From assembly GCA_946480575.1 (NCBI GenBank), contig CAMLKF010000004.1, positions 1 to 62,474 on the forward strand: a stretch of DNA of 62,474 nt, in the 5' to 3' direction. Below, in pieces: positions 15,805 to 25,050 of the stretch. Under the pieces are notes generated by a model. It was not told the DNA's origin. It saw only the letters and a list, made by a program, of their open reading frames with translations, and did not search any database. The position numbers and the translations under genes were made by a program. The DNA comes from an uncultured Nitrososphaera sp. Its GTDB lineage: Archaea; Thermoproteota; Nitrososphaeria; Nitrososphaerales; Nitrososphaeraceae. Positions within the stretch are counted from its first letter, which is position 1. Each line of letters opens with the position of its first letter.

Positions 15805-17562
15805 ATGTGTTCGATAATAGCATACAAGGGAAAAAAGTCCGCAGCGCCGATTGTCGTCGACAGCCTCAAAAGGATGGAATATCGGGGCTATGACAGCGTC
15901 GGAGTCGCCACCATTGACAGTGGCAGCATCTTGGTCCGCAAGGGAACGGGCAAGGTCGTCGAAGTCAACAAGAGCTTGAACATGAGCCAGATGCCCGGCA
16001 GAATAGGCATCGGCCACACAAGGTGGGCCACCCACGGCGGCGTCACTGACAGCAACGCCCACCCCCATTCCGCCTGCAATAACAACATCGCAGTCGCACA
16101 TAACGGCATTATCGAGAATTATAGAGAATTGAAGGAGGAGCTCATAAGCGCAGGCCACAGCTTTGCAAGCGAGACAGATAGCGAGGTGATAGCGCACCTC
16201 CTTGAAATCCATTACAGCAAGGGCGTGAGAGAAGCTATGATAGAGACCTGCAAAAAGCTCAGGGGCAACTATGCTTTTGTCGCCATTTTTCAGGACGGCA
16301 CCATAGCCGGCGCGCGCTATGAAGAGCCCCTGATAATTGGCGTGGCAAACGACGGCTATTTCATTTCAAGTGACGTGCTCGGCTTTCTGGAATACACCGA
16401 CAAGGCGATATTCCTTGAAAACGGTGACATCGGCATCATCGACAGTGGCAAGCTGGAGGTTTTCAACCTTGAGGGCGCGCCGGTGGCGCACCCAATAACT
16501 CAGGTGGCGTGGGAGCTTGGCGACATCGACAAGGGCAAGTACGCCCATTATACATTGAAGGAGATAAACGAGCAGAGGCTGACTGTCGTCCATGCAGGCA
16601 GACACGACGAAGTGGCAATGAACAAGTTCTGCGAACTGCTTGCCGGCGCCAAAAGCGTCTACATCACCGGCAGTGGCACGAGCTACCATTCCGCGCTCAT
16701 TTTCAAGTATATGCTTGCCAGGTTCGCCAAGACAAGGGCTGAGACTGTGATGTCAAGCGAGTCGCAGTATGTGCTGTCATCCATCGACAACGACTCGGTT
16801 CTAATCGCGATATCACAGAGTGGCGAGACCGCGGATGTGCTCGACTCTGTCAGGCTCGCCAGAAGACAGAGAGCCAAGATACTGTCAATTGTCAACGTGG
16901 CCACGTCGTCGCTTGCAAGGAACAGCGATGCCTTCCTGTCCATAAACTGTGGGCCTGAAATAGGCGTGGCGGCTACCAAGAGCTTTACCGGCCAGCTGGC
17001 GCTCATTTACAGCGTCACCGATAGGCTGTGCAGCGGCTGCCTTGCAACCGCAAGGGCGGAATTTGCGATAGCAGTTGAGAACGTCATTGCAAACCAGGCA
17101 AGCGCTATGAGGGTGGCTGAGCAGATGAAGGACTCCTCTGACATCTACCTCCTTGGCAGGTCGCTTCACTACCCTGTCGCACTAGAAGGCGCGCTCAAGC
17201 TCAAAGAGCTTGCGTACGTCCACGCAGAAGGCATCCCTGCCGGCGAACTAAAGCACGGGCCGCTGGCGCTGATGGAAAAAAACACCTTTGTGATAATGAT
17301 AAACCCGCACGATGCTACGTTCAGCGACACCATCTCTAATGCCCACGAAATAAAGGCAAGGGGTGCAACTGTGATCGGCATCTCGGACCGCAATGACGAC
17401 GTCTATGACCACTGGATCGAGATACCGTACCTCAAGGAGGAGGCGTTCTACCCAATAGTCGAGGTCATCCCGCTCCAGATGCTGGCGTACCAGATGGCGC
17501 TTGCAAGAAACGCCGACCCTGACTACCCGCGCAACTTGGCAAAGTCTGTAACTGTCAGGTAG
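15805..17562 (+). CDS. glmS: Glutamine-fructose-6-phosphate aminotransferase (isomerizing)
   Basis: The 585-residue enzyme makes glucosamine-6-phosphate from fructose-6-phosphate and glutamine, the entry to amino sugars used in archaeal glycans. The start MCSIIAYKG gives the N-terminal nucleophile Cys2 after Met removal. The glutaminase domain follows (RMEYRGYDSVG, GIGHTRWATHGG, SDTDSEVIAHLL-like region). Two SIS sugar-isomerase domains occupy about 270-420 and 440-580, with SGTSYHS, ISQSGETADVLD and the closing LAKSVTV. All parts are present at normal length. Its promoter region is shared with the divergent HTH/S-layer-like regulator. Confidence 0.95.
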   Translation: MCSIIAYKGKKSAAPIVVDSLKRMEYRGYDSVGVATIDSGSILVRKGTGKVVEVNKSLNMSQMPGRIGIGHTRWATHGGVTDSNAHPHSACNNNIAVAHNGIIENYRELKEELISAGHSFASETDSEVIAHLLEIHYSKGVREAMIETCKKLRGNYAFVAIFQDGTIAGARYEEPLIIGVANDGYFISSDVLGFLEYTDKAIFLENGDIGIIDSGKLEVFNLEGAPVAHPITQVAWELGDIDKGKYAHYTLKEINEQRLTVVHAGRHDEVAMNKFCELLAGAKSVYITGSGTSYHSALIFKYMLARFAKTRAETVMSSESQYVLSSIDNDSVLIAISQSGETADVLDSVRLARRQRAKILSIVNVATSSLARNSDAFLSINCGPEIGVAATKSFTGQLALIYSVTDRLCSGCLATARAEFAIAVENVIANQASAMRVAEQMKDSSDIYLLGRSLHYPVALEGALKLKELAYVHAEGIPAGELKHGPLALMEKNTFVIMINPHDATFSDTISNAHEIKARGATVIGISDRNDDVYDHWIEIPYLKEEAFYPIVEVIPLQMLAYQMALARNADPDYPRNLAKSVTVR

Positions 17563-17622
17563 CAATAGTAGTACGCAAAAATCAAATTAGCAAGCCGGAT
17601 GCCGCATATACAGTAGTAATAT

Positions 17623-18070
17623 ATGCTGGCGAGGCTCTTTGAAGTCAGCGAGGCCAGAGGCAAGGGCAAAGGGTTATTTGCAAGAGAGCTGGTGCCGAAA
17701 GGCATGACAGTTTTCTTTGAATGTCAGCCATGCAGGAAGATAATAAAGACCGGCTTCCAATTGCTGCCAGAGGACGAAAAGAATTTCATCTTGAAATACG
17801 GCTATGCAGAGGCCGACGGCTCGTACCTCGTGCCTTGCGACGAAATCATTTACCTGGACCATTCGTGCAACGCAAATACACTTGATTTTGACCGTGGGTT
17901 TGACATAGTAGTCCGGGACATTGCAAAAGGCGACGTACGACTACAGGCTCTTCCATGACAGCGACGACCTGTCGTTTCAATGCCTGTGCAGAGAAAATGT
18001 TTGCTACGGGATTGTCAGGTGTGTCTACCCTCCGCTGGAAGAGCTGGCCAGATTTTGGAGCAGCGCGTAG
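17623..18070 (+). pseudogene. SET-domain protein broken by a frameshift
   Basis: The first frame (111 codons from ATG 17623) carries a SET-domain start (VSEARGKGKGLFARELVPKG) and the LDHSCNANT motif that binds substrate or S-adenosylmethionine. Just after IAKGDV the frame is lost. The rest continues at once in another frame: TYDYRLFHDSDDLSFQC, then CLCRENVCYG, a post-SET-like Cys cluster, to a TAG at 18068-18070. Joined, the parts make a complete small lysine-methyltransferase-like protein of about 150 residues. The junction near 17935 is short of roughly 8 bases compared with the usual GDEVTYDY motif, so the gene is inactivated unless the sequence has an error. Confidence 0.75.
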
Positions 18071-18198
18071 ATTCTGCCTTGAAATGCATTAGCAATGTCA
18101 GCCAACCGCCTGGGAAAAAATTACCAATCTAACGAAAAATTGAAAAAGAAATGAAAAAAGGTGTGGGCGGTTTTGCACCGCTGCTAATACTGCATATT

Positions 18199-18870
18199 CT
18201 AGCCTGTTGCGGTTCCTGTTGATGTCCTTGTGCCGCTTGCAGGTGATGATGATGATGACGACCCAATTGGGACATCTGGGAAGCTCTCGCTCATCCTCTG
18301 TTCTGCCACTGCGCCTGCCTCTGCCAGTATCCTGTCTACCTCTTCGCCGCTTGCGTCAAAGGCAAACGAGGTGTTGCCCATGCTTCCTGCGCTCATCATG
18401 ATGTCGCTGAACACGCCGTTGATTTCTCCAAGTTCCCTGTCGACCTCTGGCATCACGCCTGAAAGCCCTGACCTTACTCTCGTCAGCGCGCCCATCGCCG
18501 GACCGATTGCAACCATCACGTCACCGAGATCGACGGTCGATTCCAGCCTGAGCTGTATCTGTTCCAGCGCCATCTTTAGCTGCGAGATCATTTTGGTCGT
18601 TTTTCTGACCTGAGCTATCTCATTTGAGATGATTTTGCCTTGCTGTGCGTCGTGCCTCTGCAGGGCGGAGACTACTTGGTTGAATAGAGATTTTTCTTTA
18701 CCGCGTAATTTCTCAAGAACGGTATCCAGCTTTTGGTTTTGCGCCTGAATCTTATTCTTGGCAAACTCGATCCTCGGCTTCAGCGGTTGCTGAGAGCCGA
18801 GGCTTTGCTTTATTTTCTCAGACACGTTAGGCTTGTTGTCCTTTACCCAGTTTCTGCTAAAGCTCGTCAT
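18199..18870 (-). CDS. CdvB/ESCRT-III-like protein (Snf7 family paralogue)
   Basis: The 223-residue helical protein resembles the archaeal ESCRT-III proteins that form membrane-remodelling filaments in cell division. A basic first helix region (PLKPRIEFAKNKIQAQNQKLD) is followed by long amphipathic helices with the Snf7-type heptads, then the acidic segment EEVDRILAEAGAVAEQRM. The tail is Ser/Thr-rich and of low complexity. A clear MIT-interacting motif or winged helix, as in the main CdvB, is not evident, so this is more likely one of the accessory paralogues. The neighbouring genes are not cdvA or cdvC. Confidence 0.75.
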   Translation of the reverse strand: MTSFSRNWVKDNKPNVSEKIKQSLGSQQPLKPRIEFAKNKIQAQNQKLDTVLEKLRGKEKSLFNQVVSALQRHDAQQGKIISNEIAQVRKTTKMISQLKMALEQIQLRLESTVDLGDVMVAIGPAMGALTRVRSGLSGVMPEVDRELGEINGVFSDIMMSAGSMGNTSFAFDASGEEVDRILAEAGAVAEQRMSESFPDVPIGSSSSSSPASGTRTSTGTATG

Positions 18871-19016
18871 GGCAACTAGCTAATGAAAGACTCGTTAAAC
18901 AGAAGTGTTATAATTGAATAACCAAGTAGTGATATTTTCTAGACTTGCGTTCATCGGCTATAGAAGAACTAAAAGTATTAAATGCGGTAAATGCACACGC
19001 TACTACAGTAACGTAT

Positions 19017-19472
19017 ATGGTTAGAACAAAGGTGGCAAAGGAATCTCAGGGCAGCTCTCAAGAAGAGCAGGGTCTGCCCAAGTGGGCAGAAGACGAGATA
19101 AGGGCAGCCCAGTTCGGCAAGCCAGAGATCATTAGAAGGACAGGTTATTTCCTTGACATTTACGAGAAGGACTTCAAGGTAGATGTCCAAGTATACGAGC
19201 CAATGCCCGACGGCAGGACAATAGTCGAGGGCCTCGATGTCCCCAAATCGATGAAGATATCCGACTTTATGAAAGGCTTTGTCTACGAGTTCAACATAAG
19301 CGTATTTACTGCATACCTGAGCGGCAAGCTCGTCGAACTATTGAAAACAAAGTTTGCCCTTGACATGAAGGCGATATACAGGTTTGAGCTAAAAGAGCTC
19401 CAGATGATGGATGTCGAGTCCGACCTTCCTGCTGCCGCTTCTTCCTCAGCAGAGGACGAAGGTGACGATTAG
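19017..19472 (+). CDS. Conserved hypothetical protein, about 151 aa
   Basis: I do not recognise the family. I place the start at ATG 19017 (MVRTKVAKESQ), because the 24 codons before it overlap the promoter region. The product is soluble, with an acidic Ala/Ser/Glu tail, and contains an alpha/beta core (KDFKVDVQVYEPMPDGRTIV, KSMKISDFMKGFVYEFNISVF). No catalytic motif stands out. A TATA-like sequence (AGTATTAAATG, about 18975) lies some 40 bases upstream. It converges with the SDR gene, leaving a 1-base gap. Confidence 0.6.
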   Translation: MVRTKVAKESQGSSQEEQGLPKWAEDEIRAAQFGKPEIIRRTGYFLDIYEKDFKVDVQVYEPMPDGRTIVEGLDVPKSMKISDFMKGFVYEFNISVFTAYLSGKLVELLKTKFALDMKAIYRFELKELQMMDVESDLPAAASSSAEDEGDD

Positions 19473-19473
19473 A

Positions 19474-20286
19474 TCACCACTTTAACCCCCGGCGCGACAC
19501 TGCGCCAGTTATAGGCTGCACGACGAATGGCAGCGTGTGCTTGAACCACACTGCCGCCCTCATGTAGAATGGCACGACTATCTCAAGGCGGGGCGAATTT
19601 GCGGCGGCCAGTATTGCTTTTGACACCGTCTTTGGGTCGAGGGCAAAGCCGGTGTAGTTGGGCATCCTGCCGGCAAACGATTCGTGGCTGAAAAAGTCGG
19701 TCCTGACCCCTATAGGGCTCACAGTAGTGACGCGCACGCCCGTCCCATGCATCTCGTGGTGAAGCGACTCGGAGAAGCCCAGCATCGCAAACTTGCTGGC
19801 ACAGTACGGGGCGAGGCCGGCGACCCCAAAGCTCCCGGCGACGGAGGCGACATTTACGATGTGCCCGGATCTTCTGGCAAGCATCGAATCGAGAAACACC
19901 TTGGTGCAGTAGACCATGCCTAGATAATTTGTATCTGTCACCGCTTCGATCTCTTCGATGCTCTGCTCCTTGACGCTCTTGTAGATGGCAAAGCCGGCGT
20001 TGTTCACCAGTATGTCCACGCGGCCAAGCCTATCCAGGACGTCTCTGCCCATCTTTAGGACCTGGGCCTTGTCAGACACGTCGCAGGCGTAAGAGATGGC
20101 ATCGCAGCGTCGCTCGCTTGCTGCCACCATCATCATTATTTCTCCTGCCAGCTGCGACAGTTTTGGCTCTGACCTTGACACAACCACCACCGATTCAGCG
20201 CCTTCTTTTGCAAAATCAATGGCAGCCTGCCTTCCGATCCCTGATGAGGCACCGGTGATGACGACGGTTTTGCCGGAAAATTTCAT
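19474..20286 (-). CDS. Short-chain dehydrogenase/reductase
   Basis: The 270-residue classical SDR has the nucleotide-binding TGASSGIGRQ near residue 12, the structural NNAGFA motif, and the catalytic Ser...Tyr-x-x-x-Lys as NVASVAGSF and YCASK. Length and motif spacing are normal. A hydrophobic C-terminal stretch (about 235-265) could associate with membrane. The substrate cannot be predicted. It precedes, on the same strand, nothing closely spaced, and starts 32 bases downstream of the flippase-like gene, so the two may share a transcript. Confidence 0.85.
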   Translation of the reverse strand: MKFSGKTVVITGASSGIGRQAAIDFAKEGAESVVVVSRSEPKLSQLAGEIMMMVAASERRCDAISYACDVSDKAQVLKMGRDVLDRLGRVDILVNNAGFAIYKSVKEQSIEEIEAVTDTNYLGMVYCTKVFLDSMLARRSGHIVNVASVAGSFGVAGLAPYCASKFAMLGFSESLHHEMHGTGVRVTTVSPIGVRTDFFSHESFAGRMPNYTGFALDPKTVSKAILAAANSPRLEIVVPFYMRAAVWFKHTLPFVVQPITGAVSRRGLKW

Positions 20287-20318
20287 GTGTGAATTATATT
20301 ATTATGGCGTGCCTACTT

Positions 20319-21413
20319 TTATTCTGTCATGTTGTCACTGTCGCCCTTCTTGTCGTCGGCAGGGTTGTTTCCTGCGGCTGACTGGCTACTGCTGACGTTT
20401 GCTTTAGAGACCTTGCCTACTGCAATCTTCATCAGGGCGACCCAGAAGATTACAAGTGGTATGTGGTACGTCGCAATCCTCCATGCAATTATTACATTCA
20501 GCTGCGAGTCGCTCACTATGGTCTCAAGGTCAGGTATGCCGCTCAGGTTCACAATGTACGCCCAGAGGCCAAGCTCTGCAAGCCCCGAGCCGCCTATAGT
20601 TATAGGCAGGCTTCCAAATGCGGTGGCTGCAGACGTTGCCATGAGCGAGTCAAAAAGCCCGACTCTTGGCTCGACTGCGTTCGCAAGCACCATGAACGAC
20701 ACGCCCTGAAAAACAAAAGCTACGAACGTTATCGCCATCCCTACTGCAAACGTCCCTATCGCCTTGGTAGAATTGAAATTCATCCGGCTCATCTTGCACA
20801 GGTCTGCTATAGCCGAGTTTGTGGAATTGATAAAGCTCGTCGCCTTTTCCTTTGAGACGAACTTTTCTGCAATCCTCTGCGAAAATGAGGGCAGGCGCAG
20901 GTTGCGCTTTGCGGAGAACAACACAAGCGCCAGCCAGACCGCAAACGTCGGTATAGTGACCAGTATGACTGCGATGCCTACCACACTTCCGCCCCGGTAG
21001 ATTGCAAGCGCGCCGGCGATAAAAGCCAGCATCGAGCCGACGAAAACGTCTGCGATGATCTCCATCGTGGTTACCCATGCCGCCTTGCCGGGCAGGACCC
21101 CCTTCTTTGAAAGCCATGCTATCCTCACGAATTCGCCTGCGACCAGCCCTGGCGTGGTCTGCGTCACGAATTCGCCTGCCAGCCTTGCAGATATCGTCTC
21201 GCCAGTAGAGGCAACATCATAGCCGATAAACCGGCGGATAAAATACTTGAAGCGATAGGCCTGCAGCATTATCTTGGTAATGGCCGCTGCAGCCGAAGCC
21301 ACGAACGGGACAAGGCCCACTGCAAATACATCCTGCGGCGAGACGTTGGTAGTAAGGAAGAGTATGATGAAGGGCACCACACTTGCCGGGATGGCAACAA
21401 GTCGCCAGTTCAA
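20319..21413 (-). CDS. Flippase-like integral membrane protein (LPG synthase TM/UPF0104 family)
   Basis: The 364-residue protein has about seven to eight membrane segments. It carries the family's central motifs: GEFVTQTTPGLVAGEFVRI near residues 100-120 and PITIGGSGLAELGL near 275-290. Members resemble the membrane half of lysylphosphatidylglycerol synthase and are thought to move lipid-linked groups. The archaeal substrate is unknown. The C-terminal tail is polar and Ser/Asp-rich. Start is a TTG (MNWRLV). It lies upstream of the SDR gene in the same direction. Confidence 0.8.
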   Translation of the reverse strand: MNWRLVAIPASVVPFIILFLTTNVSPQDVFAVGLVPFVASAAAAITKIMLQAYRFKYFIRRFIGYDVASTGETISARLAGEFVTQTTPGLVAGEFVRIAWLSKKGVLPGKAAWVTTMEIIADVFVGSMLAFIAGALAIYRGGSVVGIAVILVTIPTFAVWLALVLFSAKRNLRLPSFSQRIAEKFVSKEKATSFINSTNSAIADLCKMSRMNFNSTKAIGTFAVGMAITFVAFVFQGVSFMVLANAVEPRVGLFDSLMATSAATAFGSLPITIGGSGLAELGLWAYIVNLSGIPDLETIVSDSQLNVIIAWRIATYHIPLVIFWVALMKIAVGKVSKANVSSSQSAAGNNPADDKKGDSDNMTE

Positions 21414-21519
21414 CTATAACAGTTGTTGATGAAACAGGGTACTATAATAACGAATGCGTCATGTGCAAAATGCATATACTCTAGTGCATCTTCTCCTGAT
21501 TGTAGTAGTAATAATAAAA

Positions 21520-22272
21520 TTGAACGCAATATTTATCACGGGCACAGCGGGCTCAGGCAAGTCGCTTCTCACTTCAAGGCTTTTGCAGTGGTACAGAGAC
21601 AACAGCGCCTACCCTGTGAGCCTCAACCTTGACCCCGGCGCGGCCAGCCTGCCATACGACCCGGACGTCGACGTCCGCAACTACATCGACATCGCCACCC
21701 TGATGGAGAGTTATGATCTTGGCCCTAACGGCTCGCTTGTTATGGCAAGCGACATGATAGCGACCAAGATGGACGAGATCCAGCAAGAGATAGACGAGCT
21801 GAACCCCGACTATGTCATCGTCGACACGCCCGGCCAGATTGAGCTATTTGCGTTTCGCGCAAGCGGCCCGTACTTTGTTTCAAACCTGCAGGCAGACAGC
21901 AAGGTCACGGTGTTTGCTTTTGATGGCACACTCGTGTCGTCTCCCATGAACTTTGTCTCGATATCGCTCCTTGCGTCTTCTGTCAAATTGCGTTTGAAGA
22001 CAGCGCAGGTAAACGCGCTTACGAAAAGGGATTTGGTGCTTGAAAAGCTCAAGGACGTGTTGGAGTGGGCCGGCTCTCATACTGCTCTCGAGCACGCGCT
22101 TAGCGGCGAAAAGGACGCCGAGTATTCGCTCCTCAGCAAGGACTTGGCACGCAGCATGAGCAGGAGCGGCTTTGGGCAGGGCATGATAGCAATCTCGAGC
22201 GTCACCATGAACGGCATGGTCAACCTTGCAGCTGCATTGGCGCGAACGCTTAATCAGGGCGAGGACGGCTAG
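21520..22272 (+). CDS. GPN-loop GTPase
   Basis: An archaeal homologue of the GPN GTPases that in eukaryotes assist RNA polymerase assembly. The P-loop GTAGSGKS stands at residues 8-15 of my start, LGPNGS (the GPN insertion) at about 67-72, and switch II VDTPGQIE at about 101-108. I choose the TTG at 21520 because the motif begins 8 residues later, as in relatives, and the upstream codons encode an odd hydrophobic run. It ends 4 bases before the ATG of the homoserine kinase gene, so the two are one unit, though no functional link is known. Confidence 0.85.
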   Translation: MNAIFITGTAGSGKSLLTSRLLQWYRDNSAYPVSLNLDPGAASLPYDPDVDVRNYIDIATLMESYDLGPNGSLVMASDMIATKMDEIQQEIDELNPDYVIVDTPGQIELFAFRASGPYFVSNLQADSKVTVFAFDGTLVSSPMNFVSISLLASSVKLRLKTAQVNALTKRDLVLEKLKDVLEWAGSHTALEHALSGEKDAEYSLLSKDLARSMSRSGFGQGMIAISSVTMNGMVNLAAALARTLNQGEDG

Positions 22273-22276
22273 CAAG

Positions 22277-23233
22277 ATGGTCGTGAAGTCGCGCACCACG
22301 GCGATTGCGCCGTGCTCTACAGCCAACCTTGGCCCCGGCTACGATGTATTCGGCCTTGCGCTTGACGCACTGGAAGACAGAGTCAGGATAACCAGAGGAC
22401 CTCCAGGCGGCGGGATAAAGATCAAGAATAGCGATGCCGCAATTCCAGTCGTGCCAGAATCTAACTCTGCCAGCTTGGCAGTAAAAAAGATGGCCGTTGA
22501 CTTTGACATCGGCGACAGCCTTGAAGTTCAGGTTACAAAAGGAGTCCCAGCCGGCTATGGCGTTGGCAGCAGCGCCGCTTCGGCAGCAGCTGCGGCTGTG
22601 GCGTTCGACGCACTTTACAACCTAAAGCTCGACAAGGACAGGCTGGTAGAGTATGCGGCAGAGGGCGAGATAGCAAGCGCCGGCACAAAGCACTACGACA
22701 ACGTCTCTGCATCTTTGCTCGGCGGTTTCGTTATAGTATCGAGCATTGCCGCCACGGGAGGTAGCGAAAGGCGTTTCATAAGGATCGAGCCGCCAAAAGA
22801 CCTGGTGCTTGCAGTAGCAGTCCCGATTTCCATCGAGGTGCCTAAGAAAAAGACAGAGGTGGCAAGGAGCATTCTCCCAAAGGAGGTGCCGCTCAAGAGT
22901 GTCGTCCATAACATAGCCGGCGCAAGCACCATAGTGGCAGGCTTTGCGATAAAGGACGTAGAAATAATAGCAAAGGGCATCGATGACGTCATCGTCGAGC
23001 CGGCAAGAAAGCACCTTATCCCCGGCTACGGCGATGTCAGACAGAACGCGCTCGCCGCAGGCGCGCTTGCAGTGACTATAAGTGGAGCCGGCCCTTCAAT
23101 GATTGCGTTCATGAAAGGCAGCAAGAACGCAAAAAAGGTGGCCAGTGGCATGGCAGAAGGGTTTGATCAGGCCGGCGTAAAGAGCAGCAGGACGTTTGTC
23201 TGCCGGCCCAGCAGCGGCGCCCGCGTCATCTGA
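22277..23233 (+). CDS. thrB: Homoserine kinase (GHMP kinase)
   Basis: The 318-residue kinase phosphorylates homoserine on the way to threonine. From ATG 22277 the N-terminus reads APCSTANLGPGYDVFGLALD, a hallmark of homoserine kinases. The GHMP ATP-binding motif is PAGYGVGSSAAS (about 91-102), and the C-terminal motif is VTISGAGPSMIAF. The longer frame from 22226 overlaps the GPN gene and is less likely. It sits directly behind the GPN-GTPase gene. Confidence 0.9.
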   Translation: MVVKSRTTAIAPCSTANLGPGYDVFGLALDALEDRVRITRGPPGGGIKIKNSDAAIPVVPESNSASLAVKKMAVDFDIGDSLEVQVTKGVPAGYGVGSSAASAAAAAVAFDALYNLKLDKDRLVEYAAEGEIASAGTKHYDNVSASLLGGFVIVSSIAATGGSERRFIRIEPPKDLVLAVAVPISIEVPKKKTEVARSILPKEVPLKSVVHNIAGASTIVAGFAIKDVEIIAKGIDDVIVEPARKHLIPGYGDVRQNALAAGALAVTISGAGPSMIAFMKGSKNAKKVASGMAEGFDQAGVKSSRTFVCRPSSGARVI

Positions 23234-23237
23234 TGTT

Positions 23238-24098
23238 TTATTTCTTTGACTTGTTCAGGAAGGCAGACATCATTTTCTGCCGGTCTTCGTGAGCAAAGCA
23301 AAGAGCCCAGCCATAGATTTCAAGCCTCAGGCCCGTTTCAAGGTCGCTGTCCATCCCCCTGTTGATGAGCATCTTGCTCACCTTGACTGCCGTAAAGCTG
23401 TTCTTTGTTATTTCTCTTGCAAGTGCCATGCACTCGTCCATCAGCTTTTTGTTGAGTATCCTGCCGACCTCTACGGTCCTCTCTTTTTCCTTGGCCGCGT
23501 CGCCCTTGGGCGCTTCTGGCGGCAAGTTGTCGTCCGGGCCAACGCTTACTACCCTGTTGACAAGGCCGATTTGCGCAGCTTGGTCTGCGGTTATCATTTT
23601 GCCCGTGAATATCATCTCCTTTGCCTTTGCCGGCCCAACAAGGCGCATCAGGCGCTGGGTTCCGCCCCATCCAGGTGTGATGCCTATTGTGGCTTCGGGC
23701 TGGCCTATCTTGGCGTTGTTTGAAGCAATGCGTATGTCGCATGCCATCGCCAGCTCACATCCGCCGCCAAGCGCAAAGCCGTTGACCGCGGCAATGACCG
23801 GCTTTTCCAGCCGCTCTATCTTGTTAATGACGCTCTGAGCAGAGCTCGCGTATCGCTCTGCCTGCATTGGGTCGATGTTGACCATGTACGAAATGTCGGC
23901 GCCTGCGCAGAACGAGCGCTCGCCGGCGCCGGTAATGATTACAACCTTGATTGAATCGTCAGCGGCAATGATATCTATAGTGCGCGAAAGCTCTGACACC
24001 ACGTCCACGTTCATGGCATTGAGAGCCTCCGGTCTGTTTATCCTCACTATGGCAATGTCGCCCTCTGGTTCTAGCTGAATGTACTTCATGGTAGACAT
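23238..24098 (-). CDS. Enoyl-CoA hydratase/crotonase family protein
   Basis: This crotonase of about 286 residues has both catalytic glutamates: E115 in GGGCELAMACDI and E135 in IGQPEATIGITPGWGG, with the oxyanion-hole segment CAGADISY. It could therefore hydrate or dehydrate CoA esters. In thaumarchaea one crotonase serves both 3-hydroxypropionyl-CoA dehydration and crotonyl-CoA hydration in carbon fixation, and this gene is a candidate for that role. Fatty or amino-acid CoA ester metabolism is the alternative. Start at ATG 24098 (MSTMKYIQLE) fits a TATA-like GATTTTATTGA on the minus strand (about 24130-24140). Confidence 0.83.
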   Translation of the reverse strand: MSTMKYIQLEPEGDIAIVRINRPEALNAMNVDVVSELSRTIDIIAADDSIKVVIITGAGERSFCAGADISYMVNIDPMQAERYASSAQSVINKIERLEKPVIAAVNGFALGGGCELAMACDIRIASNNAKIGQPEATIGITPGWGGTQRLMRLVGPAKAKEMIFTGKMITADQAAQIGLVNRVVSVGPDDNLPPEAPKGDAAKEKERTVEVGRILNKKLMDECMALAREITKNSFTAVKVSKMLINRGMDSDLETGLRLEIYGWALCFAHEDRQKMMSAFLNKSKK

Positions 24099-24186
24099 AT
24101 CTTGTATGAGAGACACCCAGACTTTCAATAAAATCTTTCTGAATAGTGGGCTAGGATTAAAAGCAGGCTATCGGAGCTTATTTTAC

Positions 24187-25050
24187 GTGGTACGGCTCTA
24201 CCGCTCTGGCGCCGACAGCGCAGAACAGGCAGACATAGTAGTGATGGGCGTGCCTGACGAGTCAAGGTCGCATGCCAAGCGCAAGGGCACCAGCAGGGCA
24301 CCCAGCGTCCTCAGGATAGCTTCAAACGAGTCCGAGTTTTTCGAGCGTGGCGGCAAGAGGATCCCGACAAGCCCCATGCGCGGGACACTTGATAATAATA
24401 AGCGGGTATTTGACGCCGGCGACATCGCAGACAAACAAAAGCTCTACAAGACGGTGTTTGACCTTGCATCGCGCGGCAAAATCCCTGTCATGATAGGGGG
24501 CGACCACTCGCTCACTACCGAAGCGCTAAGAGCTGTTTCAGGCGCAACAGGCAAAAAATTGTCGCTCTTGTATTTCGACGCTCATCCTGATTTTGTTTCG
24601 TCTGCAAGGAACTATTACGGCTCTGTCCTGACTGACTCGACCCAGTCGCTTGACTTTCGCAAAAGCATGCTGGTAGGCACGAGGGCTGCAGAACCAGAAG
24701 AGTTGGAAAACGCAAGCAAAGCGGGCCTGCAGATAGTCACGCCACTTGACATTGTCGAGCTTGGAGTGCGCAAGGTGGCCGACATGATAGTGGCGAAAAC
24801 GAGCGGCAACAGCGTTTACATTTCAGTCGACCTTGATTGTCTCGACCCGGCATTTGCACCCGGAGTGTCGGTCCCGTCGCCCGGAGGGCTGTCAAGCGCG
24901 GACCTTGTCTACCTGCTCAACAGGGCAATAAGCAGCGGCAACTTGGCAGGCATGGACATCGTGGAGCTTTCGCCTGACTATGACGTAAACGGAATGACTG
25001 CCAATCTGGCGGCAAGGATACTGTCAGAATGCATCGCGTCCATCAGGTAA
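24187..25050 (+). CDS. Agmatinase/arginase-family ureohydrolase
   Basis: A manganese-dependent ureohydrolase with all metal-binding motifs: GGDHSLT, FDAHPDF and VDLDCLDPAFAPGVSVP. In archaea such proteins usually release urea from agmatine for polyamine synthesis, but arginine or guanidinobutyrate cannot be excluded. The start is uncertain. The GTG at 24187 suits a TATA-like TCAATAAAATC at about 24123-24136, whereas the longest frame begins at 24079 and would run into the start of the divergent crotonase gene. In an ammonia oxidiser the enzyme could also provide urea-derived ammonia. Confidence 0.85.
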   Translation: MVRLYRSGADSAEQADIVVMGVPDESRSHAKRKGTSRAPSVLRIASNESEFFERGGKRIPTSPMRGTLDNNKRVFDAGDIADKQKLYKTVFDLASRGKIPVMIGGDHSLTTEALRAVSGATGKKLSLLYFDAHPDFVSSARNYYGSVLTDSTQSLDFRKSMLVGTRAAEPEELENASKAGLQIVTPLDIVELGVRKVADMIVAKTSGNSVYISVDLDCLDPAFAPGVSVPSPGGLSSADLVYLLNRAISSGNLAGMDIVELSPDYDVNGMTANLAARILSECIASIR

